From a virus, in the IMG/VR virus record IMGVR_UViG_3300017788_004205, positions 22,813 through 86,812 of that record: a DNA stretch of 64,000 bases, one strand, 5' to 3'. Positions 1 through 8,497 of this stretch are shown here, piece by piece. Within the stretch, counting starts at the first letter, position 1, and each line of letters opens with the position of its first letter. Both the position numbers and the translations under genes were made by a program. The notes below the pieces were generated by a model that was not told the origin of the DNA, did no database searches, and saw only the letters and a list, made by a program, of their open reading frames with translations.

Positions 1-699
1 AGGTAAGGTTAAACCAACATCTGATTGCATAGGGTCATTAAATTTAACTTGAAATATTTTTGCTTCTGGGTTGTAATACTTCATAAGTTCTTCATTAAAT
101 GTAAAGAACTCAAAGTCTGACCATTTTAGTGTTTTTTCATCACTATTTCCACATGAACATGAAATATTGCTTACGATTCTTGATTCACCATTTTTGAATG
201 TAGCATCTCTAACATGAAGTATAACTGATAGTTTATCAATATCTTTAAGGTTCTTAAAAGAAGGCGACATATTTGGAACATTAAATCTGACAAGATTTTC
301 CAAAATATAATCGAAAGCATCATTTAATTCAAGTGGGTTTGTATCATCAACAGTCGAAAAGTGTCGGATGATTGATACTGTCGCAGGTTTGATAAGAAGT
401 CTTGAACCTTCTGGGTAAAATGACCCTTGAGTTGGTAAAGATTCCATAGGAACTTCATACCAACCTATGTCGAAATTCTGATGAACACTTCTAACAGCAA
501 CATTCTCAGGATTAAAATCATTTTGAACCATTTGAGCAGGTTCTGGTGCTGAAATTGGTTCTTCTTTTTTTTCTTTTGGCTTTGGAGGTGGAATATTACT
601 GGTTGGTAATGCCTGCTCTTCTCCAACTTCTCTAACGGAGTTAAATTGGCTATCACGAGCCTCCATAATTTTTCTTGCTTCATCATCACTTATAGGCAT
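1..699 (-). CDS. T4-like baseplate protein (gp26/gp51-type), 3' partial
   Basis: The gene reads leftwards and runs off the window; 233 codons are visible. The ATG at 699 follows AAGAGGA, a good ribosome binding site, and a GATATATACA element lies 37 bases further upstream. The first 70 residues are polar and rich in Pro, Glu and Lys. Then comes a conserved-looking block around residues 80-135 (VPMESLPTQGSFYP, then LLIKPATVSIIRHFSTVDD) that I associate with the T4_baseplate family of T4 gp26 and relatives. A CSCG motif near residue 183 could be half of a metal site. It probably builds the baseplate hub or wedge. The family call is from memory of the motif and the 3' end is missing. Confidence 0.6.
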   Translation of the reverse strand, partial: MPISDDEARKIMEARDSQFNSVREVGEEQALPTSNIPPPKPKEKKEEPISAPEPAQMVQNDFNPENVAVRSVHQNFDIGWYEVPMESLPTQGSFYPEGSRLLIKPATVSIIRHFSTVDDTNPLELNDAFDYILENLVRFNVPNMSPSFKNLKDIDKLSVILHVRDATFKNGESRIVSNISCSCGNSDEKTLKWSDFEFFTFNEELMKYYNPEAKIFQVKFNDPMQSDVGLTLP

Positions 700-736
700 A
701 AAATCCTCTTATTTTGTTTTTGTTGATAATAGTTTT

Positions 737-746
737 TGTATATATC
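737..746 (-). promoter_or_regulatory. GATATATA-type promoter for the baseplate gene
   Basis: The minus strand reads GATATATACA, 37 bases before the start at 699. It matches the element found before many other transcription units in this window. Confidence 0.5.
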
Positions 747-926
747 GCTTTTTGGAAATACCCCCATTTTTCATAAATAAAACTCCTAAAATATTTATGT
801 TTTACCTTTGAATCAGTATATATCAGACAATAAATGAATAGCGATAGTTTACCCTTCAATATAGTCTAAAATAATATTTAAGTTTGAATAATTTTTAAGT
901 TTTAATGGGGTTTTAATTATTTTTTA

Positions 927-936
927 GATATATAGA
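927..936 (+). promoter_or_regulatory. GATATATA-type promoter for the collagen-like fibre
   Basis: GATATATAGA lies 34 bases before the fibre start, in a 271-base gene-free stretch (700-970) that also carries the divergent promoter for the baseplate gene. Nothing else was recognised in that stretch. Confidence 0.55.
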
Positions 937-970
937 CTTAATCATTTCAAATAAATATCAAAACTATAAA

Positions 971-2124
971 ATGGCTGGAGCACAAGGACCCCAAGGGCCG
1001 ATAGGAAATCAAGGAGCATCGATTGCAGGTTCGCAAGGGCCGACTGGTATAGGACTGCAAGGAGTACCTGGTAGTCAAGGAAATCAAGGTTCCGTTGGAA
1101 CCCAAGGTAATCAGGGTAATTCTGGCCCTCAAGGAGTTCAAGGTAACCAAGGCAATCAAGGTACCCAAGGCATCCAAGGTAATCAAGGAAATCAAGGCAA
1201 TCAAGGTAACCAAGGCTCTCAGGGAGCTCAAGGTGTTCAAGGCGTACAAGGCCCACAAGGAACTCAAGGAATACGTGGAATTCAAGGAACTCAAGGGAAT
1301 ACTGGTGGGACTGGGAACCAAGGTAGAACTGGTATACAAGGCCCTCAAGGATTTCAAGGCCCGAAAGGAGACCAAGGAGTTCAAGGAACCCAAGGAACTC
1401 AAGGTGTTCAAGGTATAATTGGTACTCAAGGTGTTCAAGGTGGAAGTGGAGGTCAAGGAACTGTTGGTAGACAGGGTAATCAAGGTAATCAAGGTTCTCA
1501 AGGAACTGGAGACCAAGGTGTTCAAGGTAATCAAGGTAACCAAGGTAGACAAGGTAATCAAGGAAATCAGGGTAACCAAGGTAACCAAGGAACGGGTGCT
1601 CAAGGTAATCAAGGAAATCAGGGCAATCAAGGAAATCAGGGTAATCAAGGAAATCAAGGAACAGGCGCTCAAGGTAATCAAGGTGACCAAGGAAACCAAG
1701 GCAATCAAGGCCCTCTCGGTAACCAAGGGCCAAAAGGAACTCAAGGTAACCAAGGAAATCAAGGCAATCAAGGTAATCAAGGTAATCAAGGAAACACAGG
1801 ATTAGGAAACCAAGGTAACCAAGGCAATCAAGGTAGACAAGGCAACCAAGGCAATCAAGGTAATCAAGGCCCGCAAGGAAGTCAAGGTAACCAAGGCAAT
1901 CAAGGCGCAAGTGGAGCTCAGGGTAATCAAGGCAATCAAGGTAATCAAGGCCCGCAGGGAAGTCAAGGTAATCAAGGAAATCAAGGTGCAAGTGGAGCTC
2001 AGGGTAACCAAGGCAATCAAGGTAGACAAGGCAATCAAGGAAATCAAGGGCCTCAGGGTAACCAAGGGAATCAAGGCTCACAAGGACCTCAGGGTACTCA
2101 AGGCGTTCAAGGTATAGGTGGAGT
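971..2124 (+). repeat. Nine-base GGN-AAY-CAR coding repeats of the collagen-like shaft
   Basis: Tandem nine-base units encoding Gly-Asn-Gln (ggtaatcaa, ggaaatcaa, ggcaatcaa, ggtaaccaa) fill most of the first 1.1 kb of the fibre gene, mixed with GPQ, GVQ, GTQ, GSQ and GRQ units. Synonymous codons vary between copies, which lowers exact identity but still leaves a substrate for slippage and recombination. Confidence 0.9.
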
Positions 2125-2971
2125 TTTACTTGGAGTGACTACAAGTGATAATATATTATCCCCTAATAATACTATTAATGCAGGTAGAATACTTGTTAAT
2201 TCTTCTTCTTTAAATGCGGATTTAGTAATACAACCAAAGGGTTCTGGGGCAATAGTTGCTCAATTACCTGATGGCACTTCAACAGGCGGAAATAAGAGAG
2301 GTCTTAATTCTGTTGATTTACAAACAAGCAGAGCGAGTGCAACGCATGTTGCTTCAGGCACCAACTCATTTATAGCATCAGGTGAAAGAAATACAGCATC
2401 TGGGCCTTATTCTTCTGTTTTAGGTGGTTATTCTAATGTATCATCTGGTGATTATTCTGTTGGTTTAGGTGGTCTTTCAAATACAGCATCTGGTGATTAT
2501 TCAGCTACAATAGGCTCTGGGGCTAATGCTCTTAACTATGGAGAATTTACACATGCTTCTGGTTCATTTGCAACAAATGGAGATGCTCAAAGTTCTTGGT
2601 TGATATATAGAGGGACGACAGTTGGTTTAACATCCAATATTTTGTATTTGGATGGAATTTCAGAAACAGCTTCATTACCTAATGATACAACTTGGTTTGT
2701 TACATGCTATGTTGTAGCAAGAAGAACTGATGCAAATGGTGAATCGTCTGGTGGTAAATTTGAATTTGTGATAGACAGAGGGGCAACAGCAGGTACAACT
2801 GCACTTGCTGGCTCTGTTGTAGAAACTATCATCCATAAAGATGATAACACTTGGACTATAACTGCAACTGCAAATACAACATATGGAGGCCCGCAAATTA
2901 TAGCATCGGGAGCTTCAGCTAAAACTATTAACTGGGTGGTTTATGCACATGTTGTTCAGGTAACTGGATAA
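971..2971 (+). CDS. Collagen-like trimeric tail or head fibre with YadA-like and C-terminal knob domains
   Basis: 666 residues. Residues 1 to about 385 are Gly-X-Y triplets, mostly GNQ, so the chain should form a collagen triple helix. The register is broken by short interruptions (GTG, GLG). Residues about 460-540 carry repeats of the type ASGxxSxxxGGxxNxASG, as in the head of YadA-like trimeric adhesins. Residues about 545-666 form a Thr/Ala-rich beta domain, probably a trimeric receptor-binding or trimer-nucleating knob. There is no signal peptide, as expected for a virion protein. It is most likely a host-binding fibre; a head decoration is possible. The long antisense reading frames here are products of the repeat and are not genes. 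A glycosyltransferase two genes away could modify the Asn/Gln-rich shaft. Confidence 0.85.
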   Translation: MAGAQGPQGPIGNQGASIAGSQGPTGIGLQGVPGSQGNQGSVGTQGNQGNSGPQGVQGNQGNQGTQGIQGNQGNQGNQGNQGSQGAQGVQGVQGPQGTQGIRGIQGTQGNTGGTGNQGRTGIQGPQGFQGPKGDQGVQGTQGTQGVQGIIGTQGVQGGSGGQGTVGRQGNQGNQGSQGTGDQGVQGNQGNQGRQGNQGNQGNQGNQGTGAQGNQGNQGNQGNQGNQGNQGTGAQGNQGDQGNQGNQGPLGNQGPKGTQGNQGNQGNQGNQGNQGNTGLGNQGNQGNQGRQGNQGNQGNQGPQGSQGNQGNQGASGAQGNQGNQGNQGPQGSQGNQGNQGASGAQGNQGNQGRQGNQGNQGPQGNQGNQGSQGPQGTQGVQGIGGVLLGVTTSDNILSPNNTINAGRILVNSSSLNADLVIQPKGSGAIVAQLPDGTSTGGNKRGLNSVDLQTSRASATHVASGTNSFIASGERNTASGPYSSVLGGYSNVSSGDYSVGLGGLSNTASGDYSATIGSGANALNYGEFTHASGSFATNGDAQSSWLIYRGTTVGLTSNILYLDGISETASLPNDTTWFVTCYVVARRTDANGESSGGKFEFVIDRGATAGTTALAGSVVETIIHKDDNTWTITATANTTYGGPQIIASGASAKTINWVVYAHVVQVTG

Positions 2972-2991
2972 TAGAAAATAAATAACATTAT

Positions 2992-3399
2992 ATGCCACAA
3001 GTAACAGGTAAAGTATCAGGAATGGGAACATCATGGAGCCCATCTGCTATATTAAATAGATATGGTTCTAATTATTCAAGGTTGAGTCATGAAAACCCAG
3101 CTTTTGATATAGGTAGAATTAATAACAGAGGTTATCTTGAATTTCAAAAAGATAAAGAACAAAAAAGAATCCAAGCCAGATTTCAAATAGGGGATTTTGT
3201 TGAAGCTAAGGAATATGGAACAGACGAAACAATAACAGGAAAGATTTTAAGTATACAAAATAAAGAAGATATGCTCGATACTATCTACATCATGCATAAT
3301 GGAGAAAGAAAAAGAATTGATGTTGCAACAATAGAAAAATTAGCAGAAGCTACTTCTTCCCCAATCTTATCATTCCAAGAATTTATACTTCTCTCATAA
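2992..3399 (+). CDS. Hypothetical protein, 135 aa
   Basis: No family recognised. It starts 20 bases after the fibre stop, with no clear Shine-Dalgarno. The middle (residues about 60-105) has the pattern of a small beta-barrel: FQIGDFVEAKEYG, then TITGKILSIQN, then DTIYIMHNGERKRIDV, as in KOW/Tudor-like folds. The last residues, SFQEFILLS, resemble the leader motif that opens many other proteins in this phage, but sit at the C-terminus here. Its place between the fibre and the resolvase gives no firm clue to function. Confidence 0.7.
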   Translation: MPQVTGKVSGMGTSWSPSAILNRYGSNYSRLSHENPAFDIGRINNRGYLEFQKDKEQKRIQARFQIGDFVEAKEYGTDETITGKILSIQNKEDMLDTIYIMHNGERKRIDVATIEKLAEATSSPILSFQEFILLS

Positions 3400-3413
3400 C
3401 AAAACTATAACTT

Positions 3414-4037
3414 ATGAAAATAGCGGGAATAGATTTTTCTATAAATCACCCTTCGGTTTGTGTTTACGACACTGAAACAAAAGAATGTCAGTTTTATGTT
3501 TTTCCAAAAGAAAGGACAAAGGGACATTCTAATTTAAATAATACAGAAGTTAATATTATTGATATTCAAAGGTATGATGTAGCCAATGGCTTATCATCAA
3601 CGGAGAGAGAGAGACTTTCTACCTTGAATGCTATTATTCTCGCAGAAGGTATAATGAAAGCTTTACCTGATGATATAAATGCAGTTGCTCTTGAAAACTT
3701 AGCATTCTCAGCAAGTTCTAATAGACTTGCAGAAATAGCAGGGTATCAGTATATTTTTAGAGAAAGACTAACGAACAGATATGGAACTAATAATTTGTAT
3801 TTCTTTGCGGCTATGAGCGTTAAAGCAAAGGCTGGTAGCGGAAAGTTCGATAAAAACCAAATGATTGAAAAGTTCTTAGATAGAGAATTTACTGGCGTAT
3901 CTTTGAAAATACAGGATAAATTAGAATCAGAAACTCAATTTTTCAAGAAAACAAAAAATTGGATAAAGCCGATTGATGATATAGCGGACTCATTTTGGAT
4001 TGCAAAATGTTTACAATTTGTTTTAGAAAGTAATTGA
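3414..4037 (+). CDS. RuvC-like Holliday junction resolvase (RNase H fold)
   Basis: 207 residues, slightly longer than bacterial RuvC. The N-terminus GIDFS gives the first catalytic aspartate (D7), ALENL gives the glutamate (E94), and IDDIADSFWIAK near the C-terminus supplies the last acidic residues (D188, D189, D192). This acidic set on an RNase H fold is typical of RuvC. Phage members cut four-way and branched DNA to clear it before packaging, a job done in T4 by the unrelated endonuclease VII. The start is 14 bases after the previous gene. Its neighbours are not replication genes, so its operon gives no support beyond the motifs. Confidence 0.75.
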   Translation: MKIAGIDFSINHPSVCVYDTETKECQFYVFPKERTKGHSNLNNTEVNIIDIQRYDVANGLSSTERERLSTLNAIILAEGIMKALPDDINAVALENLAFSASSNRLAEIAGYQYIFRERLTNRYGTNNLYFFAAMSVKAKAGSGKFDKNQMIEKFLDREFTGVSLKIQDKLESETQFFKKTKNWIKPIDDIADSFWIAKCLQFVLESN

Positions 4038-4043
4038 TATTCA

Positions 4044-4892
4044 TTACTTAAAGAATATACTTTCTTCTGTTTTGTAGAAATTATTAAATATAACAGACAG
4101 CTCTTCGTATCTTTTTTCTTTTAGCATTCCAATTACTATATCTGTATGGTATTCTGGATTTATCCAATCGGGTATATTTCCAACCCACATCCCAAATTTT
4201 TCTTTCCAATAATCAAGACCTTTTCTATAATAATCATTTATAGATGCTGTGCTCACCGTTGACTCTATATTATAGTCTATTTGTTCAATTAGCTTATGTG
4301 AATCTACAACATCAGCGGAAAGCCAATATGGAGTATGATAACCAGCTAATGTTATTCTGAATGTTAAATCTAAATGTTCCCAACAATTTTGATAGTATTC
4401 ATCGAAATACCCTGCTTTCTCAAAAACAGAACGGTGAAATAATTGAAAGCATCCTCCAGCATAAGAATATAAAGCAAGTCCTCTATCTCCATAAACCAAT
4501 CTTGGTTTTGGAGCGACTCTACCTTCATTCCAATTATCATTTCCATGTAAATCATAGTTTAGATGCAATAACCCACTATCATTAGCAACTTCAATATAAC
4601 GGTCGAATACCTTAGGGTCAATGATTTTCATATCATTTTCCATAAGAAAAATCCATTCTGTATTGAAACTCAAAAGATATTGAATAGCATTATTTTTACT
4701 TCTTGCTATTTTTCTATTGACAGGATGCTGTATAACCACCATATCATCTCTATATTCCGATGCATCGTAAGGAGCACCATCATTAACAACAACAAAGGGA
4801 ATCTTTTTATTGTATGGTATATGAGAAATGCACTCTCTAAATCTTGGTATATTATTATGAGTTAATAGACCTATACTATATTTTGAAATCAT
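4044..4892 (-). CDS. Family 2-type glycosyltransferase
   Basis: 282 residues on the minus strand, converging with the resolvase gene six bases away. The N-terminus SIGLLTHNN and VVVNDGAPYD are the first strands and loop of a GT-A nucleotide-sugar domain. LMENDMKI near residue 85 is in place of the DxD metal site. GGCFQLFHRSVFEKAGYFDE and then CWEHLDLTFRI form the usual acceptor-side and catalytic-acid region. No membrane helix is visible, so it is probably a soluble enzyme. Possible targets are phage fibres, phage DNA bases or host surface sugars; the nearby collagen-like fibre makes fibre glycosylation attractive but unproven. Confidence 0.75.
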   Translation of the reverse strand: MISKYSIGLLTHNNIPRFRECISHIPYNKKIPFVVVNDGAPYDASEYRDDMVVIQHPVNRKIARSKNNAIQYLLSFNTEWIFLMENDMKIIDPKVFDRYIEVANDSGLLHLNYDLHGNDNWNEGRVAPKPRLVYGDRGLALYSYAGGCFQLFHRSVFEKAGYFDEYYQNCWEHLDLTFRITLAGYHTPYWLSADVVDSHKLIEQIDYNIESTVSTASINDYYRKGLDYWKEKFGMWVGNIPDWINPEYHTDIVIGMLKEKRYEELSVIFNNFYKTEESIFFK

Positions 4893-4904
4893 AGTATTTA
4901 CATT

Positions 4905-5062
4905 TTGTCAGAAAAAATAAAATCTTGTCATAGTTATAGAAAAAATGTCGGTTTAAGTTTGAAAAAAGTCAGAAAAAAATAAAAAATTGAACTTGGCACA
5001 GTTTTTAACTATAACATAATGTTCTCGAAAAGAGAACAAGAACTAAAAATAACCAAATTATT
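4905..5062 (+). promoter_or_regulatory. hsp20 upstream region: TGTCA repeats and a sigma-54-like -24 box
   Basis: The 170 bases before hsp20 contain repeated TGTC/GTCA half-sites (near 4907, 4926, 4945 and 4969) and the sequence TTGGCACAGTTTTT near 4992. TGGCAC matches the -24 half of a sigma-54 promoter; the -12 GC is not present. Similar TGTCA plus TTGGCA arrangements occur, to my recollection, before chaperone genes of Bacteroidota. No GATATATA element is present, so this gene may be read by host polymerase. Confidence 0.4.
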
Positions 5063-5488
5063 ATGCATGTAAATGTAGCTGAACACCTGAAAGCCATCAG
5101 AGAAGCATCTGATGCTAAAAAATGGATTGATGATATGCTTTCATCTAATCTTCTTATAGATGATGCATATTTGCGGGCAGATATAATTGAAAATGAAAAG
5201 GAATTTACCATAAATTGTGAGATTCCTGGAATTAAAAAAGAAGATATATCAATCTTTTTTGAAGATTCTTTCCTGAAAATCAAAGCAAATTCAAGTGAAG
5301 AATTTGAAAATAAAGGAGATAGATTCATTCTTAAAGAAATTAAAAGAGGAAAATTCCAAAGGTCTTTTAAGTTGAAGGGAGAATTTAATCCAGAGGATAT
5401 TGAAGCAAAGCATGAAAATGGAATATTAACTATAAAAATCCCCAAAACAGAGAATAAGCGCAAAGAATTTTCAATAAAAATTAAATAA
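5063..5488 (+). CDS. hsp20: Small heat shock protein, Hsp20 family
   Basis: 141 residues. After a helical N-terminus of about 37 residues comes a complete alpha-crystallin domain: INCEIPGIKKEDISI, FFEDSFLKIKA, then KRGKFQRSFKL, and the signature NGILTIKIPK near residue 122. A short basic tail KRKEFSIKIK follows in place of the classic IxI motif. Small heat shock proteins bind unfolding proteins without ATP; phage copies are known in T4-like cyanophages and may protect virion or replication proteins. It is a single-gene unit with its own distinctive promoter region and a strong terminator, which suggests a self-contained acquired cassette. Confidence 0.9.
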   Translation: MHVNVAEHLKAIREASDAKKWIDDMLSSNLLIDDAYLRADIIENEKEFTINCEIPGIKKEDISIFFEDSFLKIKANSSEEFENKGDRFILKEIKRGKFQRSFKLKGEFNPEDIEAKHENGILTIKIPKTENKRKEFSIKIK

Positions 5489-5493
5489 AATTG

Positions 5494-5521
5494 AAGCCCA
5501 GAGCAATCTGGGCTTTATTAT
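5494..5521 (+). terminator. Rho-independent terminator after hsp20
   Basis: A nine-base-pair stem AAGCCCAGA / TCTGGGCTT with a GCAA loop, followed by TTATTATT. Confidence 0.85.
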
Positions 5522-5532
5522 TAAAAAAATTT

Positions 5533-5542
5533 GATATATAGA
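5533..5542 (+). promoter_or_regulatory. GATATATA-type promoter for the RimK-like fusion
   Basis: GATATATAGA lies just after the hsp20 terminator and 21 bases before the ATG at 5564. It argues against the earlier in-frame TTG at 5531, which would overlap the promoter. Confidence 0.6.
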
Positions 5543-5563
5543 GGTGAAATCTTAAATACCCAT

Positions 5564-7015
5564 ATGTATACTAATACGGTTTTGAACTACACCTCGTTTT
5601 TGAACGAATCCAAATCAAGCGATGAAGTGAAAATAATAATCTTTACAAGTAGAGCAAAAGGCAGTCCAACTACAAAAGCATTCGAAAAAGTTTGCAAAGA
5701 AAGAGGGATTGAATGCTATGTTGTAGATATTAATAACGCTTTGCTTGAAAAGGTTTATAATGGTCACTTGATAATCTATCAAGGTAAAAGAATTTTAATC
5801 GACCCTGATACAACCGCTATTATACCAAGAAGAGGTGTTATTGAGAACTCACATACGCGGAGATTATTTGCACAATTAGAGAAGTCCAGATATTTCATTA
5901 CAAATTCTTTGGACTCTATAAATGTTTGTGAAAATAAATATATTACTGCACAGATTTTGGAAGAGCATGGTCTCCCAGTTCCAAAATACTCTCTTGTCCC
6001 TGATGAAACATTCTTAGACACAGCTCTTGATTTGATTGGTGGAGAATTTCCGCTTATCTTAAAACTTATATCAGGAACACAAGGAATCGGAGTTTCTATT
6101 GTTGATTCTTACGCTTCCCTTAAATCTGTCTATCAAACTATAAAAAAACTGAATAATCAAAGTGAAATTCTCATTCAACAAAAGATAGATTCTGATTATG
6201 ACATTAGAATTCAAACTTTGGTTAAGAAGTTTAATCCCATCAAAGAAAAGAAAAACAATAAGATTGTTTTAGGTTCTATGATGAGAAAAAAAATAAAGGG
6301 TGATTTTAGAACTAATTATTCTCTTGGGGGAGAAGTCAATAAGTATGAATTGGATGAAAATGATAAATCAGATAAAGAACTATTAAACCTCGCATTTGAA
6401 GCTACAACAGCAGTTGGTTGCCATTGGTCGGGTGTAGACATCATCATAGATAAAAAGACTAAAAAGCCTTATATCCTTGAAGTTAATTCATCACCAGGAA
6501 CTGAAGGTATATCAAAAGTTTTAGGTGAACCGATTGTATCAAAAATTGTAGATTATGTAATAGACAAATCAAATTGGTCATACTATAATCTTGAAGTTGG
6601 TTATCTCGAACAGATTGAGATTCCTGGGTTGGGTGCTATGGTTGCTAAATTCGATACTGGAAATAGCTCAAAATCATGCAGTATTCATGCAGACAAAATT
6701 GAAGAAAAGGATGGTAAGTTAATTTGGACTGTTCTTGGAAAAACATTTGTCAATGATATAATAGACTATTCAAAAACAGAAGTGGGGCATATAATTCATA
6801 ATCGTCCTATCATTAAATTAGATATTACATTTAATGATGTTTTGATTAAAAATGTTAAAGTATCTCCAACAAATAGAAAGACAAAAACTACTCCATTATT
6901 GATGAATAGGGCATTTATGAGAAGAGTGGGTATAGTTGTGAATGCAAATAAAGCATTTGTTATAACAGATGAACCAGATGATTTTGACCCTAAAGCAGAT
7001 TCATTTAAGAAGTAA
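5564..7015 (+). CDS. rimK: RimK-like ATP-grasp glutamate ligase fused to RimB-like retropepsin-type protease, with head-targeting leader
   Basis: 483 residues from the ATG at 5564. The leader VLNYTSFLNES ends in LNE, like a T4 capsid-targeting sequence. Residues about 20-315 are a full RimK ATP-grasp ligase: LILKLISGTQGIGVSIVDS, the DYDIRIQ substrate-binding strand, GDFRTNYSLGG, and the metal-binding ILEVNSSPGTEGI. Residues about 340-475 match the ATP-dependent zinc protease family (RimB, PF05618): VAKFDTGNSSKS with the catalytic DTG, and MNRAFMRRVGIVV near the end. Bacterial RimK adds glutamates to ribosomal protein S6 and RimB trims them. Both activities on one leader-tagged chain suggest an injected modifier of the host ribosome or another target. 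Its 3' end overlaps the convergent helicase gene by 11 bases. Confidence 0.82.
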   Translation: MYTNTVLNYTSFLNESKSSDEVKIIIFTSRAKGSPTTKAFEKVCKERGIECYVVDINNALLEKVYNGHLIIYQGKRILIDPDTTAIIPRRGVIENSHTRRLFAQLEKSRYFITNSLDSINVCENKYITAQILEEHGLPVPKYSLVPDETFLDTALDLIGGEFPLILKLISGTQGIGVSIVDSYASLKSVYQTIKKLNNQSEILIQQKIDSDYDIRIQTLVKKFNPIKEKKNNKIVLGSMMRKKIKGDFRTNYSLGGEVNKYELDENDKSDKELLNLAFEATTAVGCHWSGVDIIIDKKTKKPYILEVNSSPGTEGISKVLGEPIVSKIVDYVIDKSNWSYYNLEVGYLEQIEIPGLGAMVAKFDTGNSSKSCSIHADKIEEKDGKLIWTVLGKTFVNDIIDYSKTEVGHIIHNRPIIKLDITFNDVLIKNVKVSPTNRKTKTTPLLMNRAFMRRVGIVVNANKAFVITDEPDDFDPKADSFKK

Positions 7016-8444
7016 TTCTCCAATCTTGTATGTAATTGAGAGTATTTTTAGCTCTTGTGATGGCTACATAATGAAGATTTTGTTCTTGAATCTTTTCCCA
7101 TTCTAAAAATGCGTTTTTAAGTGGCATCATATCAGGCATGATTATATGCACATTTTCCGCTTCTAAACCTTTAGATTTATGAGCAGTCATAAGAGTTATA
7201 CCGCTTTGAGCATCTTCACAAAAAAGAGATTTTACCTTTTCTTTAACATCATCTACCGTATTGCAACCTTCAATCAAAGTCTCACAAGCAGTGATTATAT
7301 CTTTCATATAAAGTAAGTTTATTTCAGATTCTTCTTCATCGCTCTCTTTTGCTCGTTCAAATTGATTCCACATGATTTTAATAGCAGAATGTAAGTTTGA
7401 AGCTCTTGTTCCTTCCAGTCTTTTAATTATTCTTTCACCTATATCTACACCTTTGATTTGAACTTTTTTTCCTTGTGATAGTAATTGCAGAGCCAAGGAT
7501 ATAATAGGTGAGTTTGTTCTACATAAAATAAAATCTCCATCTTTTATATCTCTTGTAGAAGCGGATTGATTGACTTTTCCTTCTGGAGAATTCTCAGAAA
7601 ATTCTATGCTTGGGACTATTTTTTGAGCCCATTTTACAACTTCCTTTGAGCATCTATAACTAATACTAAGAGGTAAAAGTTTTGTATTTGGGATTTGACA
7701 CATTTTCTTGAATGATTCATCATCAGCTCCACTGAAACCATAAATAGATTGATTTCTATCTCCAACTGCTATGATTCTGCCCCCTTCCCCCTTCATTTTC
7801 ATAAGAAGTTGAATTTGGCATAATGATAAATCTTGACATTCATCAACTAAAATGAGAGAATATTCTGATACTTTAATATCTTCCAATGCTGGAATATAAA
7901 TCATATCGGTAAAATCAATAATATCTCTCCTAAAATTCATGTGTTTTATAACGGTAAATGCATCATAAATCAATTCATCAGTTGCAGGTAACATGTGTTT
8001 TAATGCTATTTGTTTTGCGGTTATAACATCTTCGCACATATTAAACCTAAACAAACTTACAAGAGATGTGATAATGTCTATGTATTTATTGAGGTCTTGT
8101 TTTTTTCTTAATTCAAGAATATCAGAAATATCTTTGATAACCCTTTTCATTTTATTTGTATCTAATTTTGCTCCTCTGTATGCCCTCTTAATCTGTTCTA
8201 AGCCAAAAGAATGCACGGTTTTAACTTCTATTCCGTTTGGAACCCTTTTAACCATTTCATCTGCTATATGCTTATTAAAAGCTATGAAAATAATGTCTTT
8301 TTGACCTTTTGATAGCAATTTCATTGATTCTATGAGCGTTGTGGTCTTCCCAGAACCTGCAACAGCTTCAATGACAGCATTTTCATTCGAGTTCTTTATA
8401 TGCTCAAATATAGCTTCTTGGTATTTACTTGGTTTGAATGACAT
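7005..8444 (-). CDS. UvrD/Dda-like superfamily 1 DNA helicase
   Basis: 479 residues from the ATG at 8444; an upstream in-frame ATG at 8486 would add 14 hydrophobic residues and is less likely. All SF1A motifs are visible: motif I AVAGSGKTTT, motif II LVDECQDLS, motif III GDRNQSIYGFSGAD, motif IV ISYRCSKEV, motif V LMTAHKSKGLEAENV and motif VI YVAITRAKN. It is shorter than bacterial UvrD (about 720 residues) and near the size of T4 Dda (439). It should move 3' to 5' or 5' to 3' on single strands and strip proteins at forks or start recombination-dependent replication. The polarity cannot be read from the sequence. Confidence 0.9.
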   Translation of the reverse strand: MSFKPSKYQEAIFEHIKNSNENAVIEAVAGSGKTTTLIESMKLLSKGQKDIIFIAFNKHIADEMVKRVPNGIEVKTVHSFGLEQIKRAYRGAKLDTNKMKRVIKDISDILELRKKQDLNKYIDIITSLVSLFRFNMCEDVITAKQIALKHMLPATDELIYDAFTVIKHMNFRRDIIDFTDMIYIPALEDIKVSEYSLILVDECQDLSLCQIQLLMKMKGEGGRIIAVGDRNQSIYGFSGADDESFKKMCQIPNTKLLPLSISYRCSKEVVKWAQKIVPSIEFSENSPEGKVNQSASTRDIKDGDFILCRTNSPIISLALQLLSQGKKVQIKGVDIGERIIKRLEGTRASNLHSAIKIMWNQFERAKESDEEESEINLLYMKDIITACETLIEGCNTVDDVKEKVKSLFCEDAQSGITLMTAHKSKGLEAENVHIIMPDMMPLKNAFLEWEKIQEQNLHYVAITRAKNTLNYIQDWRITS

Positions 8445-8497
8445 ATTAATTTTTAAGTTAATGAAAAAATATAAAAAATTCAACAAATTTTTTTAAT

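Noticed and set aside
465-689. 74-residue minus-strand frame
   Set aside because: It is a shifted frame inside the baseplate gene that starts at 699 and runs off the left edge.
942-2081. Long minus-strand and alternate-frame reading frames across the fibre gene
   Set aside because: They are forced by the GGN-AAY-CAR repeat and give low-complexity Leu/Asp/Thr proteins; the plus-strand frame has a promoter and real C-terminal domains.
971-2124. CRISPR-like direct repeats
   Set aside because: Units are nine bases long, without unique spacers, and encode collagen triplets.
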